DNA of 64,000 nt, taken from assembly GCA_016713825.1 (NCBI GenBank), contig JADJOJ010000003.1, forward strand, positions 310,001-374,000. Reading direction: 5' to 3'. Numbering within the stretch: position 1 is the first letter of the stretch; each line of letters starts with the position of its first letter. The notes under the pieces were generated by a model. That model worked only from the letters and a program-made list of their open reading frames with translations, was not told where the DNA came from and made no database searches. Made by a program: the position numbers and the translations under genes. Positions 8,004-16,851 of this stretch are shown piece after piece. The DNA comes from Candidatus Leptofilum gracile (GTDB lineage: Bacteria > Chloroflexota > Anaerolineae > Promineifilales > Promineifilaceae).

Positions 8004-8543
8004 ATGGCGCAATCAAAAAGTGATTTACTGTTGCATCCGGTGCGGATGCGGCTGGTGACGGAGCTGGCGGGGCGGCAAATGACGCCGGGCCAGCTGGCGG
8101 CGGCGCTGCCCGACGTGCCCCAGGCGACGCTCTACCGGCAGATCAACCGGCTGCTGAAAGGTGGCGTGTTTGAAGTGGTGGATGAGCAGGTGGTCAACGG
8201 GGCGACGGAGCGGACGTATGCCGTGGTGGGCGGCGGAGAGCGGCTGTCGCTGGATGAGCGCAGCGCGATTACGCCAGCGCAGCATGTGCGCTACTTTTCC
8301 ACTTTTGCCGCCGTGCTGATCGACACGTTTACCCGCTACGTGCAGCAGGCGGATCCCACCAAACTGGCGGAGGATGGGCTGAGCTACAATCGGGCCATCA
8401 TTTATTTGAGCGACGCGGAGCGGGAAGCGTTTCAGGAACAAATTGTGCAGCTGGTGGGCCGGGTAATGGTCAACCAGCCCACGCCGGAGCGGAAACGGTA
8501 TACGCTGGCTTCGGTCACCATTCCCGAAGAAAGGAATCTTTAA
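8004..8543 (+). CDS. ArsR-like winged helix-turn-helix transcriptional regulator
   Basis: The 179-residue protein opens with a winged HTH: LLLHPVRMRLVTELAGRQ, then the helix pair TPGQLAAALPDVPQATLYRQINRLLKGG (about residues 27-54), which resembles ArsR/HTH_20-type DNA-binding domains. The C-terminal 110 residues are helical, with no metal-binding cysteines, and probably bind an effector or dimerise. The gene follows a strong promoter and a palindromic operator that lies over the transcription start, so it very likely represses itself. One base separates its stop from the next start, so the following alpha/beta hydrolase is translationally coupled and is the probable target. The inducer is unknown. 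Confidence 0.8.
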   Translation: MAQSKSDLLLHPVRMRLVTELAGRQMTPGQLAAALPDVPQATLYRQINRLLKGGVFEVVDEQVVNGATERTYAVVGGGERLSLDERSAITPAQHVRYFSTFAAVLIDTFTRYVQQADPTKLAEDGLSYNRAIIYLSDAEREAFQEQIVQLVGRVMVNQPTPERKRYTLASVTIPEERNL

Positions 8544-8544
8544 G

Positions 8545-9348
8545 ATGAGCTTGAAAATTTTTGAATACGGCACGGTTGGGCAGCCAACCATTTTGTTTTT
8601 GCATGGCCTGGGGGTTAGCAGCTGGATGTGGCTGGAGCAGCTTGAGTCGCTGCAGGAGCAGTACCATTTGCTGGCGGTGGATTTGCCGGGCAACGGGGAG
8701 AGCTATCAGAATGAGTGGGTGTCGTTTGCGGATACGGCCGTTACCCTCTCCCAGATCATCCAAACCCGAGCCAGCAACGGGCAGGCGCACGTAGTGGGGC
8801 TGTCGCTGGGCGGCTACACGGCGCTGACGCTGCTGGGCAATCATCCAGAATTGGTGCTGTCTACTTTGGTCAGCGGGGTGACGATACGGCCGTTTCCAGA
8901 CAACATTGCTTACAAATTGATGCCCAAAATTATGAGCCGCATCATGGGCTGGAGCCTCACCATCAACTTGATGAGCCGCATGATGCAACTGCCCGACGAA
9001 GCAAAGCCGTTTTACCGCCGCGACAGCAAAAATTTGACGCCCCAAACCATTCTGCGCACGTACGACGAGGTGCTGAACTTTACGCTGCCTGCCGGGTTGG
9101 CGGCTCGGCGGCCCCGTTTGCTGGCGGTGGCTGGGCAAAAAGAAGCGAAGCTGGTTTTGGACAGTTTGGCAGATTTTCAGGTGGTAGAAACGGCCGTTAC
9201 CGCCCTCATTCCCAACGCCCACCACGGCTGGAACGGAGAGTTTCCTGCGTTGTTTACGGAGATGATAGAGAGTTGGGTTGGGGAACGGCCGTTGCCCGCG
9301 GGGTTGGCTGTGCAGGGGAAAAGGATGGGGGTGAGAACGGCCGTTTAA
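8545..9348 (+). CDS. Alpha/beta hydrolase, HTH-regulator partner
   Basis: The 267-residue protein is an alpha/beta hydrolase. It has the oxyanion-hole motif LHGLG (19-23), DLPGNGES (46-53), the nucleophile elbow GLSLGG with Ser87, and a late His in NAHHGWNGEFP. No signal peptide is present, so it acts in the cytoplasm. Substrate cannot be predicted: esterase, lactonase and C-C hydrolase activities all occur in this family. It is transcribed with the ArsR-like regulator immediately upstream. The C-terminal tail from about residue 245 is poorly conserved-looking and ends in an ACGGCCGT palindrome that encodes the terminal R-T-A-V, suggesting that the palindrome modified the end of the gene. Confidence 0.8.
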   Translation: MSLKIFEYGTVGQPTILFLHGLGVSSWMWLEQLESLQEQYHLLAVDLPGNGESYQNEWVSFADTAVTLSQIIQTRASNGQAHVVGLSLGGYTALTLLGNHPELVLSTLVSGVTIRPFPDNIAYKLMPKIMSRIMGWSLTINLMSRMMQLPDEAKPFYRRDSKNLTPQTILRTYDEVLNFTLPAGLAARRPRLLAVAGQKEAKLVLDSLADFQVVETAVTALIPNAHHGWNGEFPALFTEMIESWVGERPLPAGLAVQGKRMGVRTAV

Positions 9349-9426
9349 CCAGCCGCCGCTACAACTTGCCCCGAATCAGCGCGTATAGCTTCATGAACCG
9401 CTTGCGAGAAAAGTTAGGAGGTTAAC

Positions 9427-9819
9427 ATGAAGCAAAATGGATTGAAAGAGTTAGAAAAACATGTAACGCTGTTGGGCTGGCTGCATCTGGCGCTCAACAT
9501 TTTCACCCTGTTCATTGGTGTTTTGGTGTTCTTTATTTTAATTGGCACGGGCCTGTTGTCCGGTGACGGCGAGGCGATGAGCATTTTGGCGCTGGTAGGC
9601 ACCTTTGTGCTGGGGATTTTGGTGCTGGTTTCTATTCCAGGCATCATCACTGGCTGGGGGCTGCTCAAGCGTAAACCGTGGTCACGCCTGCTGGCCGTGA
9701 TCATCGGCTTTTTGAGCCTGATGAATGTGCCGTTTGGCACGCTGCTGGGGGTGTACACCTTCTGGGTGCTGCTGGCCCATGATGAGGCTGAACGCTACTT
9801 TGTGGCCTACAGCACCTGA
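9427..9819 (+). CDS. Small integral membrane protein of unknown function
   Basis: A 130-residue protein with four predicted membrane spans: LLGWLHLALNIFTLFIGVLVFF, the segment around LALVGTFVLGILVLVSIPGIITGWG, LLAVIIGFLSLMNVPFGTLLGVY, and the start of TFWVLLAHDEAERYF. The Shine-Dalgarno AGGAGG lies seven bases before the ATG. It ends at a strong bidirectional terminator. Nothing in it is catalytic, and I do not recognise the family beyond a generic DUF-type membrane protein. It lies 78 bases after the hydrolase and may share its transcript. Confidence 0.7.
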   Translation: MKQNGLKELEKHVTLLGWLHLALNIFTLFIGVLVFFILIGTGLLSGDGEAMSILALVGTFVLGILVLVSIPGIITGWGLLKRKPWSRLLAVIIGFLSLMNVPFGTLLGVYTFWVLLAHDEAERYFVAYST

Positions 9820-9840
9820 TGCAAAACCTGCCCGTAAGAA

Positions 9841-9877
9841 AAAAAGCCCGTTGGATTTGTCCAACGGGCTTTTTTGT
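9841..9877. terminator. Bidirectional intrinsic terminator
   Basis: A 10-bp perfect GC-rich stem GCCCGTTGGA/TCCAACGGGC (9846-9855 and 9860-9869) with a 4-base loop, flanked by A-run and T-run, separates the convergent genes 9427-9819 and 9889-11139 and can serve both. Confidence 0.9.
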
Positions 9878-9888
9878 TTTAAGGGTCG

Positions 9889-11139
9889 CTATTTCACCGC
9901 AAAGGGCAAATACACATGGTTGTCACACAGGTTTAGGGAGAGGCTTGTCTGCGCCAGATGGGCCTGGTTGAAGTTGGTCATGGCCGCTTCGCTGGCATTC
10001 CAATCGCCGTTGCCATCATCATAATCATAGGTCCAGGTCCAGGCACCGGCGTAGCCGTTGTTGTAGAAGCCATTTAACAAGCCGCTGATTGTTGTGCCGG
10101 TGTCAATACCGCTGGCCGGAAATTCACCAATGACCGTTGGTTTGTCCAGACTGGCATCGGCGGCGCTGTTGAACAATGGTGAATATGACCAAAACTGTTC
10201 ATCCCCATTCATCCAGCCGTAGTAATGAATTTGGTAAAAGTCTAGCGTGCCGTCGGCGGCGTAGGGGGAGAGCGCTTCATCATCCCAAACGTTGCCAGTG
10301 GCTCCCAGGGCGGTGTCACTGTTCCATTTAAGCGCGGCGCTGCCCACGGTGACCATCTGGTTGCTGTTTTGGTGAATGGCTGAGGAGAGTTCGGCCACAA
10401 AGCGCTGCATTTGGCTGAGGGAAACTGGCTGCACGGCGCGGGAATCCAGGGCATTCAAATCGGTGATAATCCATTCTGGCTCGTTGATAATTTCCCAGGC
10501 GAGCACGTTGGGGTGGGTGCCAATGGTGTAGCCATCTACGGGGTACGCCAGCATGGGCAGGAGGGCGTTGTCGATGTACGACTGCCGGTCGCTGCTGTTG
10601 GTGATGATGTTGCCATGAAAGCCAGAATGTTCGCCGGAGCCGCTGCTGCTGCCGTCGGCGAAGACCATGGAGAAGTCCCACAAGGTGAACACCAGGTAGA
10701 TGTCGTATTGTGCGGCCAGCTGGATGGCATCGGCCATGCTGGGCAGGAAGTTGGCATCCAGGCCGGTGACGCTGCCGCCGCTGTTGGCGCTAAATTCGGG
10801 TGCGCCGCGGCCGTCGGTGTACAGCCACCAGCGGGCGGAGTTGGCTCCGGCGGCGGCGAGGTCGGCAAACATGGCTTCGGTGTCGCTGGAGTTGTAGGTA
10901 TGCTGGTTCCATTCTTCTACGGTGGCAAAATCTGCGCCAAAGCCACCATTTTGCCAGGGCACATTCACGCCGGACAGGAATTTTTGGCCACAGCCTATGG
11001 GGAAGAGCAGGGCATCGCTGCTGCTTTCTTGGGCCAGGACGGGTTTGGGCTGGCTGTGGGTATGTTGGAAGATGAAGAGGGTGAGGAGGGAAACGGCCGT
11101 TCCCCACCCAAACAACCGGGCTACTATTTGCTTATTCAT
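9889..11139 (-). CDS. Secreted glycoside hydrolase family 5 (cellulase/mannanase-like)
   Basis: The 416-residue protein has a signal peptide (cleavage likely after VLA, residue 36). It contains a GH5-type TIM barrel with the acid/base Glu220 in IINEPEW, the conserved IHYYGW (His305) and the nucleophile Glu339 in VIGEFPASG. It should hydrolyse beta-1,4-linked glucan, mannan or a related polysaccharide outside the cell; the exact linkage is not predictable. The start has AGGAGCAGAA before the ATG. The C-terminus ends in HVYLPFAVK, matching a short Y-L-P tail also seen on two other exported proteins in this window. It ends at the shared terminator near 9860. Confidence 0.85.
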   Translation of the reverse strand: MNKQIVARLFGWGTAVSLLTLFIFQHTHSQPKPVLAQESSSDALLFPIGCGQKFLSGVNVPWQNGGFGADFATVEEWNQHTYNSSDTEAMFADLAAAGANSARWWLYTDGRGAPEFSANSGGSVTGLDANFLPSMADAIQLAAQYDIYLVFTLWDFSMVFADGSSSGSGEHSGFHGNIITNSSDRQSYIDNALLPMLAYPVDGYTIGTHPNVLAWEIINEPEWIITDLNALDSRAVQPVSLSQMQRFVAELSSAIHQNSNQMVTVGSAALKWNSDTALGATGNVWDDEALSPYAADGTLDFYQIHYYGWMNGDEQFWSYSPLFNSAADASLDKPTVIGEFPASGIDTGTTISGLLNGFYNNGYAGAWTWTYDYDDGNGDWNASEAAMTNFNQAHLAQTSLSLNLCDNHVYLPFAVK

Positions 11140-11179
11140 TTCTGCTCCTATATTTACGATACAACGAATAACGACGGGC

Positions 11180-11321
11180 TACCAAGGAGCGGGGGCTTGG
11201 TAACGGCCGTTCATTTCTTGCTCACACTACAGTAACTTTCTTCACGGACCGCTCAATGGCACTATTATCTAAAAATCGGCATTCGGAGTCAGCAAAAAGC
11301 CCGCTGCATTTACAACGGGCT
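11180..11321 (-). terminator. Spacer with terminator for the 11431-12477 hydrolase and an upstream hairpin of the GH5 gene
   Basis: The 291-base spacer between two leftward genes holds two structures. At 11299-11320 an 8-bp stem (one G-U) is followed on the minus strand by TTTTT, a good intrinsic terminator for the hydrolase gene to the right. At 11180-11202 TACCAAG and CTTGGTA form a 7-bp hairpin that would lie in the GH5 leader. No gene is visible here. Confidence 0.7.
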
Positions 11322-11430
11322 CATGAAATAGTAAAAAATTTTGGGATTTTGGTACCAATTTGTTGAAACAAAAGAGCGAATCTTTTACCTTGTTAGCCTC
11401 GTCTTTTCGCCCCTTTGTTTTTAGCCCAAC

Positions 11431-12477
11431 TTAGCCACCTAAATGCGCCTGGAAAATGGTGTTAAAGGCTGCTGGTTTCTCCAGGTAAGGGGAGTGCCCG
11501 GCGTCTTCAATCACTTCTTCGCGGTAGGTGCCACCGTTGGCGGCGTAGCTGTCTAGCACGGCGCGGGTTTGGGCCAGCATGGGCTGTGGCGGGCATTCCT
11601 CGTCGCCTGGCCAGCCAGGGACGGCCCCCATGTGGCCCAACGCGGCCAAATCGAACATCGCGTAGTCAGACACAATCAGGTCATCAGCGCCGCGCACCCA
11701 TAACACGGGTGGCTTGGGGTCAATGTTGGCCAGGGCGCTGGCGTCGAAATATTTGCGGTTGAAGGCGGGCAGCACGCCTTTGTCGCCGGGGGCTGCGCCG
11801 GGCCAGTTGGTAGAGGGTACGGCGTTGCCGGGGTAATGGTCATCCCCAATTTTGGTGGTGAGCATAGAGGCTACCAGGTCGTCTTCTCGTGCGGAAACGA
11901 AGGGTGGCTTTACATAAAAACCACGCAAAACGTTGCGGGGGGACATCGGGTTTTCCAGGCCGCTTTCGCCGTTGGCCAGCAGCTGCACAAATTCAGGATT
12001 GATGCCGCTGGGTGCGCCGTCGGCGTAGGTCATGGCTCCGTTGGCCCCTTTGGAGCCGCCGTAGCCGTAGGGGGATACCGGATCGACGAGGGTGATGGAG
12101 AGCAAATCGGCGGCGTGGTGGATGGCGTAGAGCATGACGATGCCGCCGCCCATGCTGTGCCCGACGATGTGGTGTTGGCCCAGCCCCATCGTTTCTACGA
12201 TGGCGCGAACGTCGGCGGCCCAATCGGCCATGCCACTGGCGCCGCTGATGGGCAGGGGTTCGGTGTCGCCGTAACCGCGCAGATCGACGGCGATGCCGCG
12301 ATAGCCAGCGGGCAGGGCGAGCATGGTTTCTTCCCAGAAAGTGGCGGAAGAGACGTTGCCGTGGACAAAAATTACGGCCGTTCCATCTGCAGGGCCACTA
12401 GAAAGCACGTGTGCCTTCAGCCGATTGGTTTGCACCATTTGTGAGGTAATGCCGGGTAATGTCGGAACTGTGGACAT
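11431..12477 (-). CDS. Alpha/beta hydrolase (epoxide hydrolase/haloperoxidase-like)
   Basis: The 348-residue protein shows FVHGN (37-41), DLRGYGDTE (65-73), the nucleophile elbow GHSMGGG with Ser108, and a C-terminal catalytic His in EDAGHSPYLEKP. The domain order and the DLRGYG word resemble epoxide hydrolases and non-haem chloroperoxidases. The elbow has Ser rather than the Asp typical of true epoxide hydrolases, so an esterase or C-C bond hydrolase is likelier. There is no signal peptide. AAGGAG lies about 11 bases upstream of the ATG. It has its own terminator and is separated from the next hydrolase gene by 82 bases. Confidence 0.8.
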   Translation of the reverse strand: MSTVPTLPGITSQMVQTNRLKAHVLSSGPADGTAVIFVHGNVSSATFWEETMLALPAGYRGIAVDLRGYGDTEPLPISGASGMADWAADVRAIVETMGLGQHHIVGHSMGGGIVMLYAIHHAADLLSITLVDPVSPYGYGGSKGANGAMTYADGAPSGINPEFVQLLANGESGLENPMSPRNVLRGFYVKPPFVSAREDDLVASMLTTKIGDDHYPGNAVPSTNWPGAAPGDKGVLPAFNRKYFDASALANIDPKPPVLWVRGADDLIVSDYAMFDLAALGHMGAVPGWPGDEECPPQPMLAQTRAVLDSYAANGGTYREEVIEDAGHSPYLEKPAAFNTIFQAHLGG

Positions 12478-12559
12478 GGAAAGAAATTCTCCTTTTGAAG
12501 GGTTGCCGAGCTAAGATGATGTAGTTTTACATCAAACGGTTGCCCAACGGTAGCAGATT

Positions 12560-13357
12560 TTAGCCGCTTTGCACAAAGTTGAGAATGTCTGGGGTAATGG
12601 TGTGCGGGCGCATTTTGGGAAAGGTGTGGCTGCCGGGCAGTTCGCGGTAGGTGACGGGGCCGCCGAGCCGGGTGATGAGCTGGCGGGTGAGCCGGGGTAA
12701 GACGACGGTGTCGGCGCGGCCTTGCAGCACCAGGGTGGGGCTGGTGATCTGGATCGCTTGCTGGCCACTTTCTTTGCCCAGCAGGCGCACTTCGTCGATG
12801 GTTTTGGTGGGCAGCTGGATTTCCTGGCGAATTTGCTGCTGCACGGTGGGGTCGTCTAGATTGGCGTTTGGCATCAGGTCGTTGAGCTGCTGGCGTACGG
12901 CCGTATCCCCAAAATCGGCCTGGGCAAAGGGATGAAATGTCTTTTGAAAATGCTTCACGATGGGCAGCAGGTTGCCTTCCCACCTGCCAAAGCGCCAAAA
13001 CGGGGCCAGCAGCACCAGGAAGTGGGGTGGGTGGGCGGCGGCCAGGTTGAGCGCCAGCGCTCCGCCCATAGAAAAGCCGATGAGAACGGCCGTTTCATGC
13101 GACGCTTGTACTTTTTTCCATTGCTGCCGGGCGGCATTTAGCCAATCGTGCCGGGTTTTTTGGCCGAGGGTGGGAATTTGGGGGCCAAAGCCGGGCAGCA
13201 GCGGGCCGTAGGTGGCCCAGCCTGCGGCGGCTAACTGTTCGCCCAACGGCCGTAATTCCGCCGGGGTGCCGGGGAAGCCGTGCAGCAGCAGGGCACCCAC
13301 CGCGCCACGGCCCAGCTGAAACGGCTGGTGCTCTGGTTCACTGAAAAAGTCGGTCAT
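12560..13357 (-). CDS. Carboxylesterase/monoacylglycerol lipase-like alpha/beta hydrolase
   Basis: The 265-residue protein matches the Est30/YvaK type of carboxylesterase: LLLHGFPGTPAELRPLG near residue 24, the nucleophile elbow GFSMGGALAL with Ser96, the acid in LVLQGRADTVV, and His in ELPGSHTFPK. These enzymes act on short acyl esters or monoacylglycerols in the cytoplasm. Only three bases separate it from the stop of the epimerase gene to its right. It has no clear Shine-Dalgarno, which suggests translational coupling as the second gene of a two-gene operon. Confidence 0.85.
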   Translation of the reverse strand: MTDFFSEPEHQPFQLGRGAVGALLLHGFPGTPAELRPLGEQLAAAGWATYGPLLPGFGPQIPTLGQKTRHDWLNAARQQWKKVQASHETAVLIGFSMGGALALNLAAAHPPHFLVLLAPFWRFGRWEGNLLPIVKHFQKTFHPFAQADFGDTAVRQQLNDLMPNANLDDPTVQQQIRQEIQLPTKTIDEVRLLGKESGQQAIQITSPTLVLQGRADTVVLPRLTRQLITRLGGPVTYRELPGSHTFPKMRPHTITPDILNFVQSG

Positions 13358-13360
13358 CGG

Positions 13361-14287
13361 CTACTGGTTGAGCGCATCGAGCAGCGCCTCGTGTGCCTGG
13401 GGGAATTTGAAGCTAAACCCGGCTGCCGCTAATTTTTGGGGTACGGTGCGACGGCCGTCTAGCACCAGGGCGGCAATTTCACCCAGCGCCAGCTTCAGGG
13501 CAAAGGTTGGCGTGGGGAAGAAGGCGGGGCGGTTCATCACTTTCCCAATTTCTTTGGCAAAATCTTTGTTTTTGAGTGGGTTGGGGGCGCAGAGGTTGTA
13601 GGGGCCAACGGCCGTTTCCTCTTCCAGCAAAAAGCGGATGGCGCGGATCTCGTCATCCAGGTGAATCCAGGGCCACCATTGTTGGCCGCTGCCCAGTGGG
13701 CCACCGGCAAAAAATTTGAAGGGCAGCACGGTGATGGGCAGCATGCCGCTTTCCTTGCTGAGCACCAGGCCGGTGCGGATGATGACCCGGCGCACGCCCA
13801 TCGCTTCTACTTCGGCGGTGGAATTTTCCCAATCGATGCAGACGTCGGCCAGGAAGCTGCGGCCGGGGGGGGCGGCTTCGGTGATGGGTTGGTCGTTTTG
13901 CACATCGCCGTAGTAGTCTACGCCGGAGGATTGGATGACGACTTTGGGTTTGTTGGTGGCGGCGCGGACGGCTTCGGTAACGGCCGTTCCGGCATCGATC
14001 CGGCTTTGGCGAATGCGCCGTTTGCGCTCCTCGTTCCAGCGCCAGGGGAAGAGGCCGGGGCCAGCAATCGGCTCCCCGGCGAGGTTGACGATGGCGTCTG
14101 CCCCGTCGGCGAGATGACCCCAGTGAGCGGCCGTTTTGCTGTCCCATTTTTCGCCGCGCATGCCAGACGGGAAGCTGTGTTTGCCTGGATTGCGGCTGAG
14201 GATAATCACCTCGTGGCCATCGGCGGCCAGGTTGTGGGCCAGGGCCGAGCCAATGAGCCCGGTACCGCCAGTAATAATTACGCGCAT
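13361..14287 (-). CDS. TIGR01777-family NAD(P)-dependent epimerase (YfcH-like)
   Basis: From the ATG at 14287 the protein is 308 residues and opens MRVIITGGTGLIGSALA, the Rossmann NAD(P) motif. Further matches to TIGR01777 SDR proteins are NLAGEPIAG, W..ERKRRIRQSRIDAG, SSGVDYYGD, and the C-terminal EIAALVLDGRRTVPQKL. The substrate of this widespread family is not known; related proteins are linked to cell division or sugar-nucleotide-like substrates. AAGGAGCAGC precedes the ATG at 14287, so the longer in-frame start at 14326 is rejected. A 10-bp palindrome (14313-14333) sits in its leader. The next gene overlaps closely and is probably co-expressed. Confidence 0.85.
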   Translation of the reverse strand: MRVIITGGTGLIGSALAHNLAADGHEVIILSRNPGKHSFPSGMRGEKWDSKTAAHWGHLADGADAIVNLAGEPIAGPGLFPWRWNEERKRRIRQSRIDAGTAVTEAVRAATNKPKVVIQSSGVDYYGDVQNDQPITEAAPPGRSFLADVCIDWENSTAEVEAMGVRRVIIRTGLVLSKESGMLPITVLPFKFFAGGPLGSGQQWWPWIHLDDEIRAIRFLLEEETAVGPYNLCAPNPLKNKDFAKEIGKVMNRPAFFPTPTFALKLALGEIAALVLDGRRTVPQKLAAAGFSFKFPQAHEALLDALNQ

Positions 14288-14312
14288 GGTTTGCTGCTCC
14301 TTCGTAAATGTG

Positions 14313-14333
14313 GGTCGGATTGTCAATCCGACC
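14313..14333. repeat. Perfect palindrome in the leader of the epimerase gene
   Basis: GGTCGGATTG and CAATCCGACC pair perfectly around a single T, just upstream of the Shine-Dalgarno. It has the look of a short dispersed REP-like element. Confidence 0.6.
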
Positions 14334-14389
14334 TACGATTTTCATTCATGGTGTTGAGCCCGCGCTCATGTCGTCTTCTCTGCAAATAG

Positions 14390-14443
14390 GCTGCGGATGA
14401 ACGCGGATTAAATTTGGGCGCAATCTGCGCCAATCTGCGGATC
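14390..14443. repeat. Dispersed repeat, GCGGATGAACGCGGATTAAA family
   Basis: GCGGATGAACGCGGATTAAA is followed by CGCAATCTGCGCCAATCTGCG, a partial complement. It lies in the 249-base spacer between the epimerase and deaminase-like genes. The rest of the spacer (14444-14536) shows no gene and is A+T-rich. Confidence 0.6.
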
Positions 14444-14536
14444 TTCAAGTTAATGTTCATATTTTAGTGCAGAACTGCATGTTTGTCTATATTTTGAACA
14501 GGTATTTTGGCGAAATTCTGTGCAAATGAGCGACTT

Positions 14537-15886
14537 CTAAGGTTTTGTTGAAGAAGCAGAGCGTAAGGAAAAGCGGTGGGGATTGCCTAATCGCTTGGCC
14601 AGGCTGTCATGGTTGAAGGTTGTGTGCTGCACCACCCACTCAATTTCTGAGGCGAGGGTGATGTCGAAGGTGCCGGGATCGTCGGTGCAGAGGCAGAGGT
14701 TGACGGGGCTGGCCAGCAGCTTGTGGATTGGATGGTGCTTGGCGTCGGGCACGCCGCCAATGCGCAGGTTGGACATGGGACAGCATTCGATGACGGTGCC
14801 GAGCTGGTGGAGCTGATTCAGCACAAAATTTTGCCGCTGGCGGATTTGTTGGAAGCGTTGAGGGGTGTACGGCCGTTCCACCCAATCATCCGCCTGGTTC
14901 AGCAACGTTTTCTGCTCGGCCAGCAGCCGTTCTTCATCAACCGGCACGCCAAACAGGCCCAATTCGGCGGCAAAGCGCAGATCGTAGGCGATTTGGTCCA
15001 ACCGCTCGCTGACCAGCTCTTTTTCATGCGCCTGGGGGCGGCGGCTGACGGCAACTTCGGGGTCCAGCCCCAGGGCGATGCAGTGCCCCAGCCGTTTGGC
15101 CTCCAGCAGGGCGGCTTCGTGGCACCAGCGGGCGGCACTTTCCAGCGATTTGTCGAAAAAGGTTTCGCCGACGTGGTAAACGGCCGTTAACGCCTGATCA
15201 GGATGTGCCGCATTGTCCTGACGCAGCTGCTGAAACAGCTCGCGGTACAGCTTGGGCGGATACCCTTCTTCGCGGCTGGCCAGGTCGATCCCCAGGAGGA
15301 TCGGGGCCAGTTGGGGCTGTTCGACCAGCAGCTGGCGCACGGCGTGGTACGTGGCCAGCGGTTCCTCGCGGGGCAGGGCGACGATGTAGCGGGCGGTGAA
15401 CTGCTCGTCGCCTTCGGCGGCCAGCGCTTCGGCGCAGATTTGTATTTTTTGGCGCAGATCGGCCCCTTCACCCCAAAATCCGGCGCGGTACTCCACGTAG
15501 CGCAGCCCCTGCCGTTTGTGGTGCTCCACGGCCTGGGTGATCATGGAGACGGCCGTTTCCCGCCCCTGCTCCCAACCGTAGCCCCACAAATGGGAAAAAA
15601 GCCGGTACTTCCACATGAATTTTTCAAAATCGCCGCTGTCTTCGGGGCCAAACACGTAGGCATTTTTCAGTTTGGGGAAGCCGGTTGCGGGATTTTCCAG
15701 CGCTTCGGCAAAAAGCTGTACTGGGTCGAGTTTTGTGTCTAGCGCCGCGTTGTAGCCATTGAGGAAGTCGCGCGCGGCCCAATCTACCTCGCGGAAGATA
15801 GGGGCACCGATGGCCAGCAAATCTTCGGCATAAAAGGAGCCAGCCAGGTGAACATGCAAATCGCAGGTGGTCAGCGGATTGGGCAT
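14537..15886 (-). CDS. Adenosine-deaminase-family amidohydrolase
   Basis: The 449-residue protein has the amidohydrolase metal motif CDLHVHLAGS (His11, His13), the HVGE motif in TAVYHVGETFF (metal His and catalytic Glu of adenosine deaminases), ECCPMSNLRIG and CTDDPGTFD (Zn ligand and catalytic Asp). These are the hallmarks of adenosine/AMP deaminase relatives. At 449 residues it is longer than ordinary adenosine deaminase (about 340), with extra sequence between residues 60 and 130. It may act on a modified nucleoside or another amine. Its ATG overlaps the stop of the GNAT gene to the right (TAATG), so the two are translationally coupled. Confidence 0.8.
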   Translation of the reverse strand: MPNPLTTCDLHVHLAGSFYAEDLLAIGAPIFREVDWAARDFLNGYNAALDTKLDPVQLFAEALENPATGFPKLKNAYVFGPEDSGDFEKFMWKYRLFSHLWGYGWEQGRETAVSMITQAVEHHKRQGLRYVEYRAGFWGEGADLRQKIQICAEALAAEGDEQFTARYIVALPREEPLATYHAVRQLLVEQPQLAPILLGIDLASREEGYPPKLYRELFQQLRQDNAAHPDQALTAVYHVGETFFDKSLESAARWCHEAALLEAKRLGHCIALGLDPEVAVSRRPQAHEKELVSERLDQIAYDLRFAAELGLFGVPVDEERLLAEQKTLLNQADDWVERPYTPQRFQQIRQRQNFVLNQLHQLGTVIECCPMSNLRIGGVPDAKHHPIHKLLASPVNLCLCTDDPGTFDITLASEIEWVVQHTTFNHDSLAKRLGNPHRFSLRSASSTKP

Positions 15887-16848
15887 TAGGGCGTGACTGA
15901 TTTCTCAAAGGCCAGGCTGGCCGTGACTTCTTGGAAGCCGAGCTTTTTGTTCAGGGTGAGCATCGGGTTGTGTTCTTCGTTGCCGGTGCGGATGAATTGG
16001 TAGCCCGCTTGTTTGGCCCAATTCAGGCTGAGCGCTTTGAGGGCGGTGGCCAGGCCGCGCCGCCGGTAATCGCGCATGACGCCGGTGAAGCCGGTGCTGA
16101 GGCCGCCGGGCATAGGGCCTTTGTCCAGATTGGAGTTGCCGATGGTTTGGCCGTTTTCCAGTGCAATCATCCACCCGTCCGGCAGAACGTTGGGACTTTC
16201 TATGAACATCTTTTTGAACTGCTCCTGGGGCATCTTTTTGGGCGTGTAGGGCAGCGGTTCATCCTGCACCAGCTGCCAATCCAGCTCGTGCAGCGCCTCC
16301 AGCCAGTTTTCGTTTAGCTGTTGCAATTGAGGCAAGGTGACAAAGCTGATGCCCTGTGTCTGGCGTTTGGAGATGAGCGGCTCGAATGGCGTTATGTCAA
16401 ATTTTGGCAGCTCCATGCGGGTGATGACCCAGCGCATCACCTGCCGGAAGCCGCGCTTTTCCAAGAAGCGGACGGCTTGCTGATGGTGCTGGTAGCAGTG
16501 TGCATCCAAAACGGCGGGGTGAGGGTCTTGTGTTTGCAGGGTTTGCCAGATTTGGTTGTAAACGGCCGTTCCCACGCCGCGCCGTTCAAAATCGGGATGT
16601 ACGGTGATGTGGAAGCGGTAATGGCCGGAGGTGCTGCTGTGAATTTGCTGTTGCAGTTGGGCAAAGGCGAGGATACGGCCGTTTTCCGCCACCACCCAAC
16701 GCTGAAAAAACTGTTCCGGCTCGCGGCTGGCGTCGGCATGTTTGAAATCGGCCACCGTGTCGGCATTTTCCGGGTAGACCGCTTTTTCTACGGCGGCGAT
16801 CGCTTCGTATTCCGCGTCTGTGGGCTGGAAGGGGCGAATGGAAAACAT
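15886..16848 (-). CDS. Tandem GNAT acetyltransferase
   Basis: The 320-residue protein carries two GNAT folds. The first (about 1-150) has VHPDFERRGVGTAVYNQIW and RFLEKRGFRQ. The second (about 165-320) has VMRDYRRRGLATALKALSLNWA and LNKKLGFQEVTASLAFEK. Both keep the R/Q-x-x-G-x-G/A acetyl-CoA loop. Tandem GNAT proteins include mycothiol synthase and many uncharacterised enzymes; the acceptor is unknown. TGAGGTAAG lies before the ATG. Three bases separate it from the upstream GNAT gene, and it overlaps the downstream deaminase gene, so these form an operon. Confidence 0.85.
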   Translation of the reverse strand: MFSIRPFQPTDAEYEAIAAVEKAVYPENADTVADFKHADASREPEQFFQRWVVAENGRILAFAQLQQQIHSSTSGHYRFHITVHPDFERRGVGTAVYNQIWQTLQTQDPHPAVLDAHCYQHHQQAVRFLEKRGFRQVMRWVITRMELPKFDITPFEPLISKRQTQGISFVTLPQLQQLNENWLEALHELDWQLVQDEPLPYTPKKMPQEQFKKMFIESPNVLPDGWMIALENGQTIGNSNLDKGPMPGGLSTGFTGVMRDYRRRGLATALKALSLNWAKQAGYQFIRTGNEEHNPMLTLNKKLGFQEVTASLAFEKSVTP

Positions 16849-16851
16849 AAC